This document shows, piece after piece, positions 33,201 through 41,724 of a stretch of DNA of 64,000 nt. The notes below the pieces were generated by a model that saw nothing but the letters and a program-made list of their open reading frames with translations, searched no databases and was not told the origin of the DNA. Every line of letters begins with the position of its first letter. Position 1 is the stretch's first letter. The translations under genes were made by a program, and so were the position numbers. The DNA is from Chloroflexota bacterium (lineage in GTDB: Bacteria; Chloroflexota; Anaerolineae; Anaerolineales; Villigracilaceae), in NCBI GenBank assembly GCA_016223135.1, contig JACRPQ010000016.1:62001-126000 (forward strand), in the 5' to 3' direction.

Positions 33201-33593
33201 ATGTTGAAGAAAAGTATTTTCCTTTTAATATTGGTTTTCCTGTCAGCCTGTCAGTCCGGCGGACCGTCCACCAAACTCACAGTGGAGTTGAGCGATTTTG
33301 CAATTACCCCCAATCAACTGTCCGTGCCAGCCGGTGCAGAAATCCAGATCAAGGTTGTCAACAATGGCACCGTGGAGCATAACTTCTATATCATGCAATA
33401 TGGCGTGGATGTCGGTGATATGTTTGATGAAGAGGATATTGCCAATGCGTACTGGGAGGTGGATGCCCAACCAGACGAGAGTGTGGAATTAAGTTTCACA
33501 GCGCCCGACCAACCGGGTACCTACCAGATTGTCTGTGGGATGCCAGGGCATTTGCAGGCAGGCATGGTTGGAACGCTCGAAGTTGTCAAATAG
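33201..33593 (+). CDS. Cupredoxin lipoprotein
   Basis: A 130-residue lipoprotein with the lipobox LSAC (Cys17). A plastocyanin/azurin-type fold is indicated by copper ligands His in VEHNFY and Cys-His-Met in CGMPGHLQAGM. It probably carries electrons to or from the multicopper oxidase encoded at the start of the operon. The cupredoxin core is short. The gene lies 9 bp after the regulator and ends the operon at a strong terminator. Confidence 0.88.
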   Translation: MLKKSIFLLILVFLSACQSGGPSTKLTVELSDFAITPNQLSVPAGAEIQIKVVNNGTVEHNFYIMQYGVDVGDMFDEEDIANAYWEVDAQPDESVELSFTAPDQPGTYQIVCGMPGHLQAGMVGTLEVVK

Positions 33594-33612
33594 AGATATC
33601 TGAAAGTTCAAC

Positions 33613-33650
33613 AAAGACGGGAGAGCAAAACTCTCCCGTCTTTATTTTAT
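33613..33650. terminator. Bidirectional intrinsic terminator
   Basis: AAAGACGGGAGAG (33613-33625) pairs perfectly with CTCTCCCGTCTTT (33631-33643), with a 5-base loop and T-rich flanks on the plus strand and an A-rich start that serves the minus strand. It lies between the convergent cupredoxin and rhodanese genes. Confidence 0.9.
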
Positions 33651-33662
33651 GTTCCTTGATGC

Positions 33663-34091
33663 CTATGGCTGGCTCTCCAACATGAGACCAGCCTCTTGCC
33701 AGGCGGTTGTGCCTCCCTCCAGCATCCAGACATTTGTGTATCCCTGGACTAATAGTGTAGCAACCGCTTTTTTTGCCATGCCGGATGTCAGGCAGTAGAC
33801 AAGGATCTTAGCATCCTTATCGGCTGGTAATTTATCCGTGTTTTGTTCGATCTGATCATACGCCAGACGAACATCCGTATCCGGGATGTCTCCCTCCCAA
33901 GGGGTATGAACATTGATCATGGTGAAATCCTTGTCTTCCAGCATGGTCTGTAATTCCTGCACAGATACCACTCGATAAGGAATGCCATTCATTTCAGCCT
34001 GGATACCGATCTGTTCCTGTGGCTGGCAGGCCACAAGCGAAAACAAACCGATGCCAATCAGTACCAGGCATACATTTAATCGTGCAAACAT
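33663..34091 (-). CDS. Rhodanese-like lipoprotein
   Basis: A 142-residue protein with a lipoprotein signal (LVAC, Cys about 21) and one rhodanese domain (MINVHTPWEGDIPDTDVRL; active-site loop VYCLTSGMAKKAV; WMLEGGTTAWQEAGL). Single-domain rhodaneses carry sulfur as a persulfide or bind thiols in the envelope. The start at 34091 is chosen for AGGAG 6 bp upstream; an ATG at 34121 in the same frame overlaps the stop of the upstream rhodanese as ATGA, which would couple the two. Confidence 0.85.
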   Translation of the reverse strand: MFARLNVCLVLIGIGLFSLVACQPQEQIGIQAEMNGIPYRVVSVQELQTMLEDKDFTMINVHTPWEGDIPDTDVRLAYDQIEQNTDKLPADKDAKILVYCLTSGMAKKAVATLLVQGYTNVWMLEGGTTAWQEAGLMLESQP

Positions 34092-34117
34092 TGCGTCTCC
34101 TAATGTGTTTCTTTCTT

Positions 34118-34588
34118 TCATGGCTCGACGGGATAACCGGCAGTCATCCAGGCTTCAAAACCGCCGAGCATTGGGGTAACCTTACTGAAGTCATTTTCAA
34201 GCAGTATGGACGCCGCACGGGCGCTCGATTCTTCGCTTGGTCAGGTACAGTAGGTAATGATCCATTGTGCTTTATCCAACTCCGCCAGACGCGTTTCAAG
34301 TTCGGCAAGTGGAATGTTGATCGCACCGGCAACATGGGCGGCTTGATACGCTTCCACGGAACGTACATCCACTACGATAGCGGCGCCTTCCTCCAACGCA
34401 GCCTTGGCGTCGGGCAGGCTTACACGTGGAATATCCGGGTACGTCTCCTCTTCATGGGATGTAACAGACGTCGGGGTGGCGGGAACGTTTTGATTTGCCC
34501 ACAGGATCGCGGCGGCAATCAATAGGAGTCCGCCGCCAAGTGCGAGAAAGAGCGGAACAGGGGACTTTTGATTCTTTCTTTTCTTCAT
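34118..34588 (-). CDS. Membrane-anchored rhodanese with in-frame TGA (candidate selenoprotein)
   Basis: Read through TGA at 34241-34243, the frame codes 156 residues: an N-terminal membrane anchor (VPLFLALGGGLLLIAAAILW), rhodanese CDC25-like start VVDVRSVEAYQAAHVAGAINIP, then ITYCT-(TGA)-PSEESSARAAS, and a normal end MLGGFEAWMTAGYPVEP. Family members have YCxCPxExxSARA, so the TGA replaces exactly the second cysteine. No other disruption occurs, and the final TGA overlaps the next ATG (ATGA). This favours selenocysteine over decay, though a nonsense mutation or sequencing error is possible. A small stem with G in the loop lies about 17 nt after the TGA. No sel genes are in the window. GGAG precedes the ATG by 5 bp. 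Confidence 0.7.
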
Positions 34589-34689
34589 CTAAACTCCATA
34601 AGTAACTCGGGCTAAAGTTAAACCATCGATGTGACCTTTACGGACATCGAAGGGGACGCTGTAATCAAGCGAAATATACGGTTGAAAGC

Positions 34690-34980
34690 TTAAGCGATGG
34701 GGGGACGTAAAATGGGAAAGGCGCGTTCCAATGAATGCAAATTGATCCGTATATTCACTTGCTGTATGATTTCATGGTTCGGATCTGTTGGGCACGGCGC
34801 AGAATGAATTCCTGTTTGCAACTGACATATCAGGCAAAGATCCAGGTTGGTTGCCCTGGCATCTTCCTGTGACTGTGACAAGCATTCGCACAGGGATGCG
34901 GCTGGAAACAAATGTGCAGACAACCCCACCAGAAGAAAAGCCAGTGTCACAATCAGGAGAACACGATGAGATCCATTCAT
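34690..34980 (-). CDS. Small secreted or membrane protein, Cys-containing
   Basis: A 96-residue protein with an N-terminal hydrophobic signal or anchor (VLLIVTLAFLLVGLSAHLF) followed by CECL and CLIC pairs that could bind metal. I do not recognise a family. No ribosome site is seen at the ATG. Its setting among copper accessory genes suggests an envelope role in metal handling. A second small secreted protein of this kind occurs at 41725-41985, but the two are not clearly related. Confidence 0.5.
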   Translation of the reverse strand: MNGSHRVLLIVTLAFLLVGLSAHLFPAASLCECLSQSQEDARATNLDLCLICQLQTGIHSAPCPTDPNHEIIQQVNIRINLHSLERAFPILRPPIA

Positions 34981-34988
34981 ACTTTACA

Positions 34989-35036
34989 ATGAGATTGCCT
35001 TCCGAAGGAACATTATACTTTGGACGGCAATCTCAA
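34989..35036. terminator. Inverted repeat downstream of the PCuAC gene
   Basis: GAGATTGCC and GGCAATCTC bracket a 25- to 30-base loop that itself contains TTCCGAAGGAA. The structure lies just after the PCuAC stop on the minus strand. It lacks a T-run and may be a weak terminator or message-stabilising hairpin. Confidence 0.4.
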
Positions 35037-35050
35037 AGATGAAAGTTTGT

Positions 35051-35482
35051 TTAGGGTTCGCGTATCGGAACTTCGATTGTCCAGTCTCCTGCTTTTTCAA
35101 AGTTAAGTGTCATGGTAATCGTGTCGCCAACCTTCAAATCCTGCGTCAAACCAACGAGCATGACGTGCAAGCCGCCAGGCTTGAAAATGATCTCCTGTTG
35201 CGCAGGGATAGGCAAAGCCTCCTGCATTTGCATGGACATCACGCCATTGTCATCCATCATACTCATGTGTACCTCGGCAGCAGATGCGACGTCCGTGCTG
35301 GCGCTGAGCAATGTATCATCCGCGTCGGTCGCATTACTGATAATGAAATATACCGCGCCGTTATTGCCCGAAGCGGCAGGGCGAGCCCAGGCATCCATTA
35401 CCTTGAATTCACCCGACCTTGCACATCCACTGACCAACAATGTTGCCAGCAGGATTGTAGAAATCAAAAGTTTGTTTTTCAT
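35051..35482 (-). CDS. PCu(A)C copper chaperone lipoprotein
   Basis: A 143-residue DUF461 protein with a lipobox (LVSGC, Cys20) and the copper site: H and M in AEVHMSMM, and HVM in GGLHVMLVGL, the H-M-X10-M-X21-H-X-M pattern. Such proteins hold Cu(I) in the periplasm or outer face of the membrane and hand it to the CuA site of cytochrome oxidase, often with SCO. A SCO gene lies about 1.5 kb upstream in the same orientation. AAGGA lies 6 bp before the ATG. Confidence 0.92.
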   Translation of the reverse strand: MKNKLLISTILLATLLVSGCARSGEFKVMDAWARPAASGNNGAVYFIISNATDADDTLLSASTDVASAAEVHMSMMDDNGVMSMQMQEALPIPAQQEIIFKPGGLHVMLVGLTQDLKVGDTITMTLNFEKAGDWTIEVPIREP

Positions 35483-35602
35483 ATGTGTCCTTCTTGAAAA
35501 TAGAATTTGACTTTCATCGTCTGCTTTGAACCTTTGGTTCGCAGCAAGATGCCTGGATAAACCAGTATTGTTCAGTCGTTTTTTTTGTCAATGACAACCT
35601 CA

Positions 35603-36289
35603 TCAAGGCGACATCCCCTCATGATTCGTTTCTTTCGGTTCGTCCATTACAGGCGGAAACCCTTTACGAGCCAGAAGGTCCTGCATGGCGGCAATTTCGC
35701 TTGTTTGTGCATTGACGATGGATTGTGCTAATGCCAACACTTCGGGGCTTTTGGCGCTCTCCAGCGCCGCCTCCCCCATGAGCACTCCACCACGGTGGTG
35801 GACAATCATCAATTGCAGGAATAATCCATCGGCTTTCACACCCTGCAATTCGCGTAATTCATTCAACTGCACCTGGGTGGCCATCCCAGGCATTCCACCA
35901 TTGACCGGCATGTCCATCCACATCATAGCCGGGTCGGTGCTGGCAATTGGATATTGCCATACGGCCAGCCACCCCTGCATCTGACCAATCTGCGCTTGTT
36001 GTGTCAGCATAATGTCCAGGGCAAGCTGTCGCATTTCCGGGTCTTCTGTCCGGTCACGAAGCAGTGTAGCCATATCCACAGCTTGTGCGTGGTGCATCAT
36101 CATGTCCCTGGCAAAGCCTGCCTCAGGAGAGTTTTCGCCAGGCGCAGAGGACTGCCGTGTGCCCAGCCAGAAGGCAAGCACTGCCACACTCACCAACAAT
36201 ACAGCGAATGATAAGAGCATGAGAACATCTAACTTGTGCACCGCGCGGGGCAAGGACGTCTCAGGCTGTAATTCTTCGGTCATCATCAT
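35603..36289 (-). CDS. DUF305 membrane-anchored protein
   Basis: A 228-residue protein with one transmembrane segment (about residues 20-42) and two DUF305 halves: ARDMMMHHAQAVDMATLL and LQLMIVHHRGGVLMGEAAL. The paired His and Met residues of this ferritin-like four-helix fold can bind copper, and the family is frequent in metal-resistance loci. The start is the first of three ATG codons at 36289, with AGGAG 3-7 bp upstream. It follows the DUF3105 gene by 5 bp. Confidence 0.88.
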   Translation of the reverse strand: MMMTEELQPETSLPRAVHKLDVLMLLSFAVLLVSVAVLAFWLGTRQSSAPGENSPEAGFARDMMMHHAQAVDMATLLRDRTEDPEMRQLALDIMLTQQAQIGQMQGWLAVWQYPIASTDPAMMWMDMPVNGGMPGMATQVQLNELRELQGVKADGLFLQLMIVHHRGGVLMGEAALESAKSPEVLALAQSIVNAQTSEIAAMQDLLARKGFPPVMDEPKETNHEGMSP

Positions 36290-36294
36290 GTCTC

Positions 36295-36891
36295 CTAGCC
36301 TGGTTGCCCCACTCCACCCGTGCAAGGTGCTCCAGGCTCAGGTCCTTGTGGGCTCAGTTCGTATTGTTCAATAAAGTCCTTTATCCTGGGATCATCAGCC
36401 TGCTCCACCTGAAGTTGGTATCCCCAGGCGGAAATTACAATCGGGCTGGGCAGATCAGGGTATGGACTCAGCAAGCGAAAACCGCTTTGACGGGTGAGTG
36501 CCTGTAATGTCCGAACTTCCAAGTCAGGCAGGTCAGGTCGATAGGTGATCCAGACCGCGCCATGTTCAAGGGAGTGAACTCCATTTTCATTCGCGATGGT
36601 CTCGGTATACACACCACAATTTTGCCAGACAGGATTGTGGGCTCCCCCAACAGGCGGAGTCTGGTCGTAACTTACGGTTTCACTGACATGATCCCGGCTA
36701 AGAGCGGTGTATTCCGTAACTCCCTCGATCTGTTGTTTTCCCTGCTCCCTGGCGTTGAACATGAGAAAAATCGCGATAATCGCCGCGAATGCCAAACTGC
36801 CGGAGATGATGCCATTACGCAACTTCAGGCGGCGTTCCGCTTGGCGTGCTACCTTTTTTGTGGAAATGGATTTCTTGTTTTTGGGTTGCAT
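36295..36891 (-). CDS. DUF3105 membrane protein
   Basis: A 198-residue protein with a basic N-terminus, one transmembrane segment (GIISGSLAFAAIIAIFLMF) and an extracytoplasmic DUF3105 domain (SYDQTPPVGGAHNPVWQNCGVY, then SLEHGAVWITYRPDL). The conserved His and Cys residues suggest a metal site; the function of the family is not established to my knowledge. The ATG at 36891 is favoured by GAGG 6-7 bp upstream over one at 36909. It is operonic with the DUF305 gene. Confidence 0.85.
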   Translation of the reverse strand: MQPKNKKSISTKKVARQAERRLKLRNGIISGSLAFAAIIAIFLMFNAREQGKQQIEGVTEYTALSRDHVSETVSYDQTPPVGGAHNPVWQNCGVYTETIANENGVHSLEHGAVWITYRPDLPDLEVRTLQALTRQSGFRLLSPYPDLPSPIVISAWGYQLQVEQADDPRIKDFIEQYELSPQGPEPGAPCTGGVGQPG

Positions 36892-36944
36892 CGGGGTCCT
36901 CTTAATCATTTAACTTTAAGATTGTATTACCAGACCGAAGATTG

Positions 36945-37556
36945 CTATTTTGAATCTTTCAAGATCTGTCGAATATCATCTGCAATCTCTGTGGCAGTCG
37001 TACCATACGGGAAGGTCATGAACAGACTGCCACTCTGATTCAGAACATACACACTTGCCGTGTGGCTTACCAGATAACCAGCTGCGCTATCTGATTCCTG
37101 CTTCTCAACAAAAACTCCCAACTCCTTCCAGATTGAAGCAAGCGCTGTCATATCGCCACTCAGTCCTATGAATTCAGGATTGAATCGCGCGGCATATTCA
37201 GCAACTTTATCAGGCGTATCACGGTCCGGGTCGGCGGTAATCATCACGAAACGAACCTTTTGCGCATCCTCCCCCAGGTTATCATTGACCTGTTTGAAGG
37301 TTGCCAGGGTGACAGGACAAACATCGGGACAACTGGTGTATCCAAAAAATAGCAATACGATTTTGCCTTTTTGTTCGCTCAGACGAAACACTTCTTCGTT
37401 GGCAGTCTGGAGGGAAAAGTCTGTCACAGGCAAAGGAGGGTTGATCACCGTGCCGTGAAAGGAATAAGGTTTTCTGAAGACCAATTCCACAAGCATCGTC
37501 AGCCCAATGACTGCTGTCGCGATCAACAGCACAAAATACGGATTCTTCTTAATCAT
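36945..37556 (-). CDS. SCO1/SenC-family copper chaperone
   Basis: A 203-residue thioredoxin-fold protein with an N-terminal anchor, FFGYTSCPDVCPVTLATF (copper-binding CxxxC) and the third ligand His in VSHTASVYVLN. SCO proteins load or reduce the CuA site of cytochrome c oxidase. AGAGAG precedes the ATG by 4 bp. It overlaps the upstream small membrane protein by 8 bp and is last in the ATPase-ZIP-methyltransferase operon. Confidence 0.93.
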   Translation of the reverse strand: MIKKNPYFVLLIATAVIGLTMLVELVFRKPYSFHGTVINPPLPVTDFSLQTANEEVFRLSEQKGKIVLLFFGYTSCPDVCPVTLATFKQVNDNLGEDAQKVRFVMITADPDRDTPDKVAEYAARFNPEFIGLSGDMTALASIWKELGVFVEKQESDSAAGYLVSHTASVYVLNQSGSLFMTFPYGTTATEIADDIRQILKDSK

Positions 37557-37884
37557 GTTTCTCTCTTTTATCCATTAATTTTCTCGCGCCAAACATCCCA
37601 AGCCCAAGAGCTGGCGCGGCAAGCAGGAACAAGATATATCCATGACCCTGCCACGCCAGTACGATGCCTGCGATAAGCATGAGCAGGCTAAGGGTGACCA
37701 TTGAGATTGCCAGACCTCCCTCCACATGAACTGTATCAAACCCAAATATGGCGACGGAAAGCAGGCTGATCCCCGACAATATCATCACCACAACATCCAC
37801 GGAGTGCGGCAAAATTCCTGGGATCGGAACGAGCACATACAGCCCAAACCCGACAAGCAAGACAATCCAATGCCACTTAATCAA
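37549..37884 (-). CDS. Four-TM small membrane protein
   Basis: A 111-residue hydrophobic protein with about four spans (IVLLVGFGLYVLVPIPGIL and others) and a charged C-terminus (ARKLMDKREKHD). The family is not recognised. It starts with TTG at 37884, which overlaps the stop of the upstream gene (TTGA), and overlaps SCO by 8 bp, so its translation is coupled to both. Confidence 0.65.
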   Translation of the reverse strand: MIKWHWIVLLVGFGLYVLVPIPGILPHSVDVVVMILSGISLLSVAIFGFDTVHVEGGLAISMVTLSLLMLIAGIVLAWQGHGYILFLLAAPALGLGMFGARKLMDKREKHD

Positions 37885-38546
37885 TGTTGGTACCCATTCG
37901 TGTTATCAATGTTTTTCTCCTTCGCTTTGAATTTCAAATGTGGCAGGAACCTTGGTACCCGTGCCGCGTAGACTTGCCACTCCGCGCCGAATCTCTCTTC
38001 CAGCGAACTCTCTTCGCGCCGTGCTCGACGAGAGAACGAAGGCACGGTCATTATCAACAACACCAACGGCGTCCATGTGAGATATGTCAACAGGATTCCG
38101 AACATCACCAGCCAGTAGCCGAGATACATGGGATGGCGGATGAAACCGTATGGTCCGCGCTGGACCAGGCGATGCCTCTCCTGCAACGGTGCGGACGAAC
38201 CTGTGCTCACACCATACATCGCGCCTAATGCCCGGCGAGCCCACAGCGTGAGAAACAGCCCGACGAGAAAGATGATCAGCCCAAAGGGACGCGCGAGCGA
38301 TATTACAGGTTCGGGCATTCGCAATGGAAGAGGAATCCACAGCAGAAATCCAAACCAGATAAAAAAGGCAATCGCCGCAAATCCGAGGATGACCTGCGCC
38401 CAGGCAGGCAAGGCAAACCAACCGCTCGAAATCAAACGCGGCGCATCCAGGTGATGGATACTGCCCAGCCAACTCATAACGACGGCAAGACCCAGGGCAG
38501 TTGCGCCCATGACAATAATCAAGTTCGTAACGGCTTCGAGATCCAT
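37881..38546 (-). CDS. Isoprenylcysteine/phospholipid methyltransferase-like membrane protein
   Basis: A 221-residue integral membrane protein with about five spans and the ICMT/PEMT-type SAM site: VQRGPYGFIRHPMYLGYWLV and EESSLEERFGAEWQVYAARVPRFLP. Bacterial members are common in metal loci; their methyl acceptor is unknown. It lies 12 bp after the ZIP gene. Similar proteins occur at 42290-42892 (intact) and 48678-48794 (remnant). Confidence 0.82.
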   Translation of the reverse strand: MDLEAVTNLIIVMGATALGLAVVMSWLGSIHHLDAPRLISSGWFALPAWAQVILGFAAIAFFIWFGFLLWIPLPLRMPEPVISLARPFGLIIFLVGLFLTLWARRALGAMYGVSTGSSAPLQERHRLVQRGPYGFIRHPMYLGYWLVMFGILLTYLTWTPLVLLIMTVPSFSRRARREESSLEERFGAEWQVYAARVPRFLPHLKFKAKEKNIDNTNGYQH

Positions 38547-38558
38547 CGGATGGTTGAA

Positions 38559-39284
38559 TCAACTCAACAATTCAAGCAGGAAGACTGCCAGAAAGCCGAC
38601 AAAAAAAGCGGAGGTCAACAGCGGATTTTCCGCCACCTCATGGGCTTCGGTAAGTAATTCCTCCGTCACCAGGAAGAGCAACGCCGCCGCACCGAAGGCA
38701 ATCACACCCGCAAGCAAAGCCCCGCTTATCAGTGAAAGCGCCGCGCTGCCTGCCACAGCGCCAAAGATAAACAATCCCGATAAGGCAATGATGCTGGAAA
38801 GTATCCGACCGCGCGATATCCTGCCTTGTTTGAGTTCCAGCGCAACCGCCAGACCAAGCGAGATTAATTCGAATGCCAGCGCAACGGTCAATAGAATGCC
38901 TTGCTTTGCGCCCGCCGCAAAGCCGATGCCCAGCATCAAACCATCCACGACGATATCCACAGCAGTCGCGACGATCAAACTTCCCGAAGCTGTTTCGCTT
39001 TTTTCGAGATTCTTCTTCGCCCTTGTTTCGCTCCACAAGCGGACCCCGAGCATGGCGGCTGTCCCCAGGGTGAATCCAACCGCCGTTGCCAGAACAGAAT
39101 GTTCGTGAACGAGATCGGGCAGGAACTCGACTGCGACAACGGCAAACACCACGCCCGCTGCGAAATGCATTAAGGCGCTGCGCGTGTTCTCGCCAGGTAC
39201 GCGCAAGGTAGCCCATATTCCCGCGAGTGTCATCGTTGCGGCAGGGATCAAAGCATAACCAAGAAGTTGGAAGTAGTTAATCAT
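38559..39284 (-). CDS. ZIP-family metal transporter
   Basis: A 241-residue membrane protein with eight predicted spans and ZIP-type helices: ALMHFAAGVVFAVVAVEFLP, TAVDIVVDGLMLGIGFAAG and AFELISLGLAVALELKQG. The His of the classical HNxxEG motif is replaced in these helices (VDIVVDG), so metal specificity or direction may differ. The ATG lies 3 bp after the P1B ATPase stop, implying a joint role in metal traffic. Confidence 0.78.
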   Translation of the reverse strand: MINYFQLLGYALIPAATMTLAGIWATLRVPGENTRSALMHFAAGVVFAVVAVEFLPDLVHEHSVLATAVGFTLGTAAMLGVRLWSETRAKKNLEKSETASGSLIVATAVDIVVDGLMLGIGFAAGAKQGILLTVALAFELISLGLAVALELKQGRISRGRILSSIIALSGLFIFGAVAGSAALSLISGALLAGVIAFGAAALLFLVTEELLTEAHEVAENPLLTSAFFVGFLAVFLLELLS

Positions 39285-39287
39285 CGT

Positions 39288-41636
39288 TTATGCCGCCAGA
39301 TGTTTTTCCTTATACCCCAACAACCTCAACGCATTCGCAACGACAACCAGTGTACTGCCCTCATGAAAGACAATCGCAATTCCGATGCTGACGATGCCTG
39401 TCAGGGAGGTGACGATGAGTAAGGCAATTACACCCAGCGAGATAAAAAGGTTTTGCACAATGATGTTGCGCGTGGCGCGACCCAATCCTACTGCAAAAGG
39501 CAACTTGCTCAGGTCATCGCCCATCAAGGCGACATCGGCGGTCTCCAGTGCTACGTCAGTGCCCGCGCCGCCCATCGCAATGCCGACCGTGGCATTTGCG
39601 AGTGCGGGCGCATCGTTCACACCGTCACCGATCATGGCAACCTGACCATACTCCTTCACCAAATCACGGATAACGGTCAGTTTATCTGCAGGCATGAGGT
39701 CGGCGCGATATTCGGTCAAGCCGATTTCTTTCGCAATGGCAGAAGCCGAGCGCGTATTGTCGCCTGTCAGCATGATGGTATGAGCAACACCCGTTTGCTT
39801 GAGGGCTTTCATCGTTGGGGCGGCTTCGTGGCGCAATGTATCGGCGAGAGCAATCAAACCAATCACGGTTTTATCCTCTGCGATCCACATCAGGGTCTTG
39901 CCTGATTGTTGCAAGGTATCTGCTTTTTGAAGCGCATCAGCGGGAATCGTCACCATTGCCTCATCCATTAATTTGCGATTGCCGATCCAGATCGTTTTGC
40001 CGTTCGAGACGGCGCGCAGACCGCGTCCCGTCAGCGACTCGACTTCGTCCATGACGGAAACGGGCAGACTCTGAGCCGAACGGACGACTGCCTGTGCAAG
40101 CGGATGGGCGGAACGAGACTCCGCTCCCGCAACAAGCGACACCACATCATCTTCTTTCCACCCCGAGTCTGGGAACACGACCAAATCCGTCACCTCAGGC
40201 CGACCATGAGTCACCGTGCCTGTTTTATCGAAGGCGATGGCTTTGAGGCGACCGAGATTTTCGAGATGCGCTCCGCCCTTGACCAGCACGCCGTTACGCG
40301 CAGCTTGCGCCACACCTGCAAGGATCGTGGCAGGCGTGCCAAGCGCGAGGGCGCAGGGGGATGCCGCGACGAGGAGGGTCATGGCGCGAAGAAATGATTC
40401 GTGGAAAGGGAAGCCAAGCAACGGAGGCACGATAATGACCAACGCTGTAACGATCAACACGGCGGGAACAAAGACGCGCTCGAACTTTTCGACCGTTTGC
40501 TGGGTGGGTGATTTTTGCGCCTGCGCCTCTTCCACCATTTTCATGACACGCGCAAGCGTGGAGTCTTTGGCAAGCCGTGTCACTTTTACTTCCAACGCGC
40601 CTTCGCCGTTGACCGTGCTGGCAAATACTTGATCGCCCGGAACTTTATCCACCGGGAGAGATTCGCCTGTGACCGAGGCTTGATCCACGCCAGAGTTTCC
40701 TATCAGGATGACGCCATCCACAGGAATACGCACACCAGGGCGGACAATCACAACATCTTCCAATTGCAGGGATTCGACGGGAAGTTCCTGCTCTTTTCCA
40801 TCACGGCGGACAAGAGCGGTCTTCGGTGCGAGGTCTGCCAACGCGCGTACAGCAGCGCGGGCGCGGTCGAGGGCGCGTTCCTCCAGCGCGTGACCGAGGC
40901 TAAAAAGAAAGAGAAGTAGCGCGCCTTCGGCAAACTCGCCGAGGAACGCCGCGCCGAGCGCCGCCATGACCATCAGCAAGTCGGTGTCGAAATGTTTCTC
41001 TTTGATCGCGTGCCAGGCGTGTTGCGAAATATCCCAACCGCCGAAGACATATCCGCCAATATAGAGCGTAGTTGCGATCCATGCGGGCAGACCGAAAAAG
41101 GTTTCCCCAAGCCAGCCGATTATTAGGAGCAATCCTGCTGTGAGACTGAATACAATTTCACGATTCTCTTTATACCAACTGCGGAATCCTTCTGCGGGAA
41201 TTTCATAGCCCAGGGATTGAACGCGCTTTTCAATGGCAGGACGGTCCACCTTATGCTTGTCATATTCCACGCGCAAACTTGCGGCGGCATAGTTGACATT
41301 TACTGCCAGTACGCCGTCCATGCGACCAAGACCATGTTCGATGACCGTCACGCAGTCCGAACAATCCATGCCCTCGATGGGCGTGAAAAGGTGATGGTAA
41401 CGGTTGGCAATTCCCGCGCCTGCACGCTGTGCCAATCGCTTCACCTGTTCGAGGGTCAGCAGGTTGGGATCGTAATGCAGGCACAGATCCACGGGCGTTT
41501 TCTCGCGCTCGAGATGGGCGCGCAGGATGCCCCTTTGATTCTGCAGAGAGACTTCGAGACGGTTGAGGCATTCATCCTGCTCATCCTTCACATTGGGCAA
41601 AAGCAGGGGTATTTCCAATTCGATTGTTTTTTCCAT
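39288..41636 (-). CDS. P1B-type heavy-metal ATPase 1
   Basis: A 782-residue transporter. The N-terminal HMA domain has GMDCSDCVTVIEHGL. The transport core has SPCALALGTPATI (P1B metal motif SPC), phosphorylation site DKTGTVTHG, TGES, MLTGDN and GDGVNDAPALA. The SPC motif is shared by zinc/cadmium/lead (ZntA/CadA) ATPases; copper pumps have CPC, so zinc, cadmium or lead export is most likely. The ATG at 41636 is chosen for AAAGGA 8 bp upstream; a start at 41654 is less likely. It heads an operon with a ZIP protein. Confidence 0.92.
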   Translation of the reverse strand: MEKTIELEIPLLLPNVKDEQDECLNRLEVSLQNQRGILRAHLEREKTPVDLCLHYDPNLLTLEQVKRLAQRAGAGIANRYHHLFTPIEGMDCSDCVTVIEHGLGRMDGVLAVNVNYAAASLRVEYDKHKVDRPAIEKRVQSLGYEIPAEGFRSWYKENREIVFSLTAGLLLIIGWLGETFFGLPAWIATTLYIGGYVFGGWDISQHAWHAIKEKHFDTDLLMVMAALGAAFLGEFAEGALLLFLFSLGHALEERALDRARAAVRALADLAPKTALVRRDGKEQELPVESLQLEDVVIVRPGVRIPVDGVILIGNSGVDQASVTGESLPVDKVPGDQVFASTVNGEGALEVKVTRLAKDSTLARVMKMVEEAQAQKSPTQQTVEKFERVFVPAVLIVTALVIIVPPLLGFPFHESFLRAMTLLVAASPCALALGTPATILAGVAQAARNGVLVKGGAHLENLGRLKAIAFDKTGTVTHGRPEVTDLVVFPDSGWKEDDVVSLVAGAESRSAHPLAQAVVRSAQSLPVSVMDEVESLTGRGLRAVSNGKTIWIGNRKLMDEAMVTIPADALQKADTLQQSGKTLMWIAEDKTVIGLIALADTLRHEAAPTMKALKQTGVAHTIMLTGDNTRSASAIAKEIGLTEYRADLMPADKLTVIRDLVKEYGQVAMIGDGVNDAPALANATVGIAMGGAGTDVALETADVALMGDDLSKLPFAVGLGRATRNIIVQNLFISLGVIALLIVTSLTGIVSIGIAIVFHEGSTLVVVANALRLLGYKEKHLAA

Positions 41637-41680
41637 AAGGTATGTCCTTTTCAACTAGCAGGTACGGGAAATGGTTAATA

Positions 41681-41704
41681 GCCCTCGCCTTGAAAAGGCA
41701 GGGC
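41681..41704. terminator. Hairpin before the P1B ATPase gene
   Basis: GCCCT-c-GCCTT and AAGGC-AGGGC pair with one bulged base. It lies between the small secreted-protein gene and the ATPase gene on the minus strand. A clear T-run is missing, so it may be a weak terminator or leader structure. Confidence 0.4.
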
Positions 41705-41724
41705 AACAGACTGAAAGGTCAAAA

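Noticed and set aside
34144-34368. Rhodanese continuation by frameshift instead of selenocysteine
   Set aside because: The in-frame reading through the TGA already restores the complete family C-terminus; no frameshift is needed.
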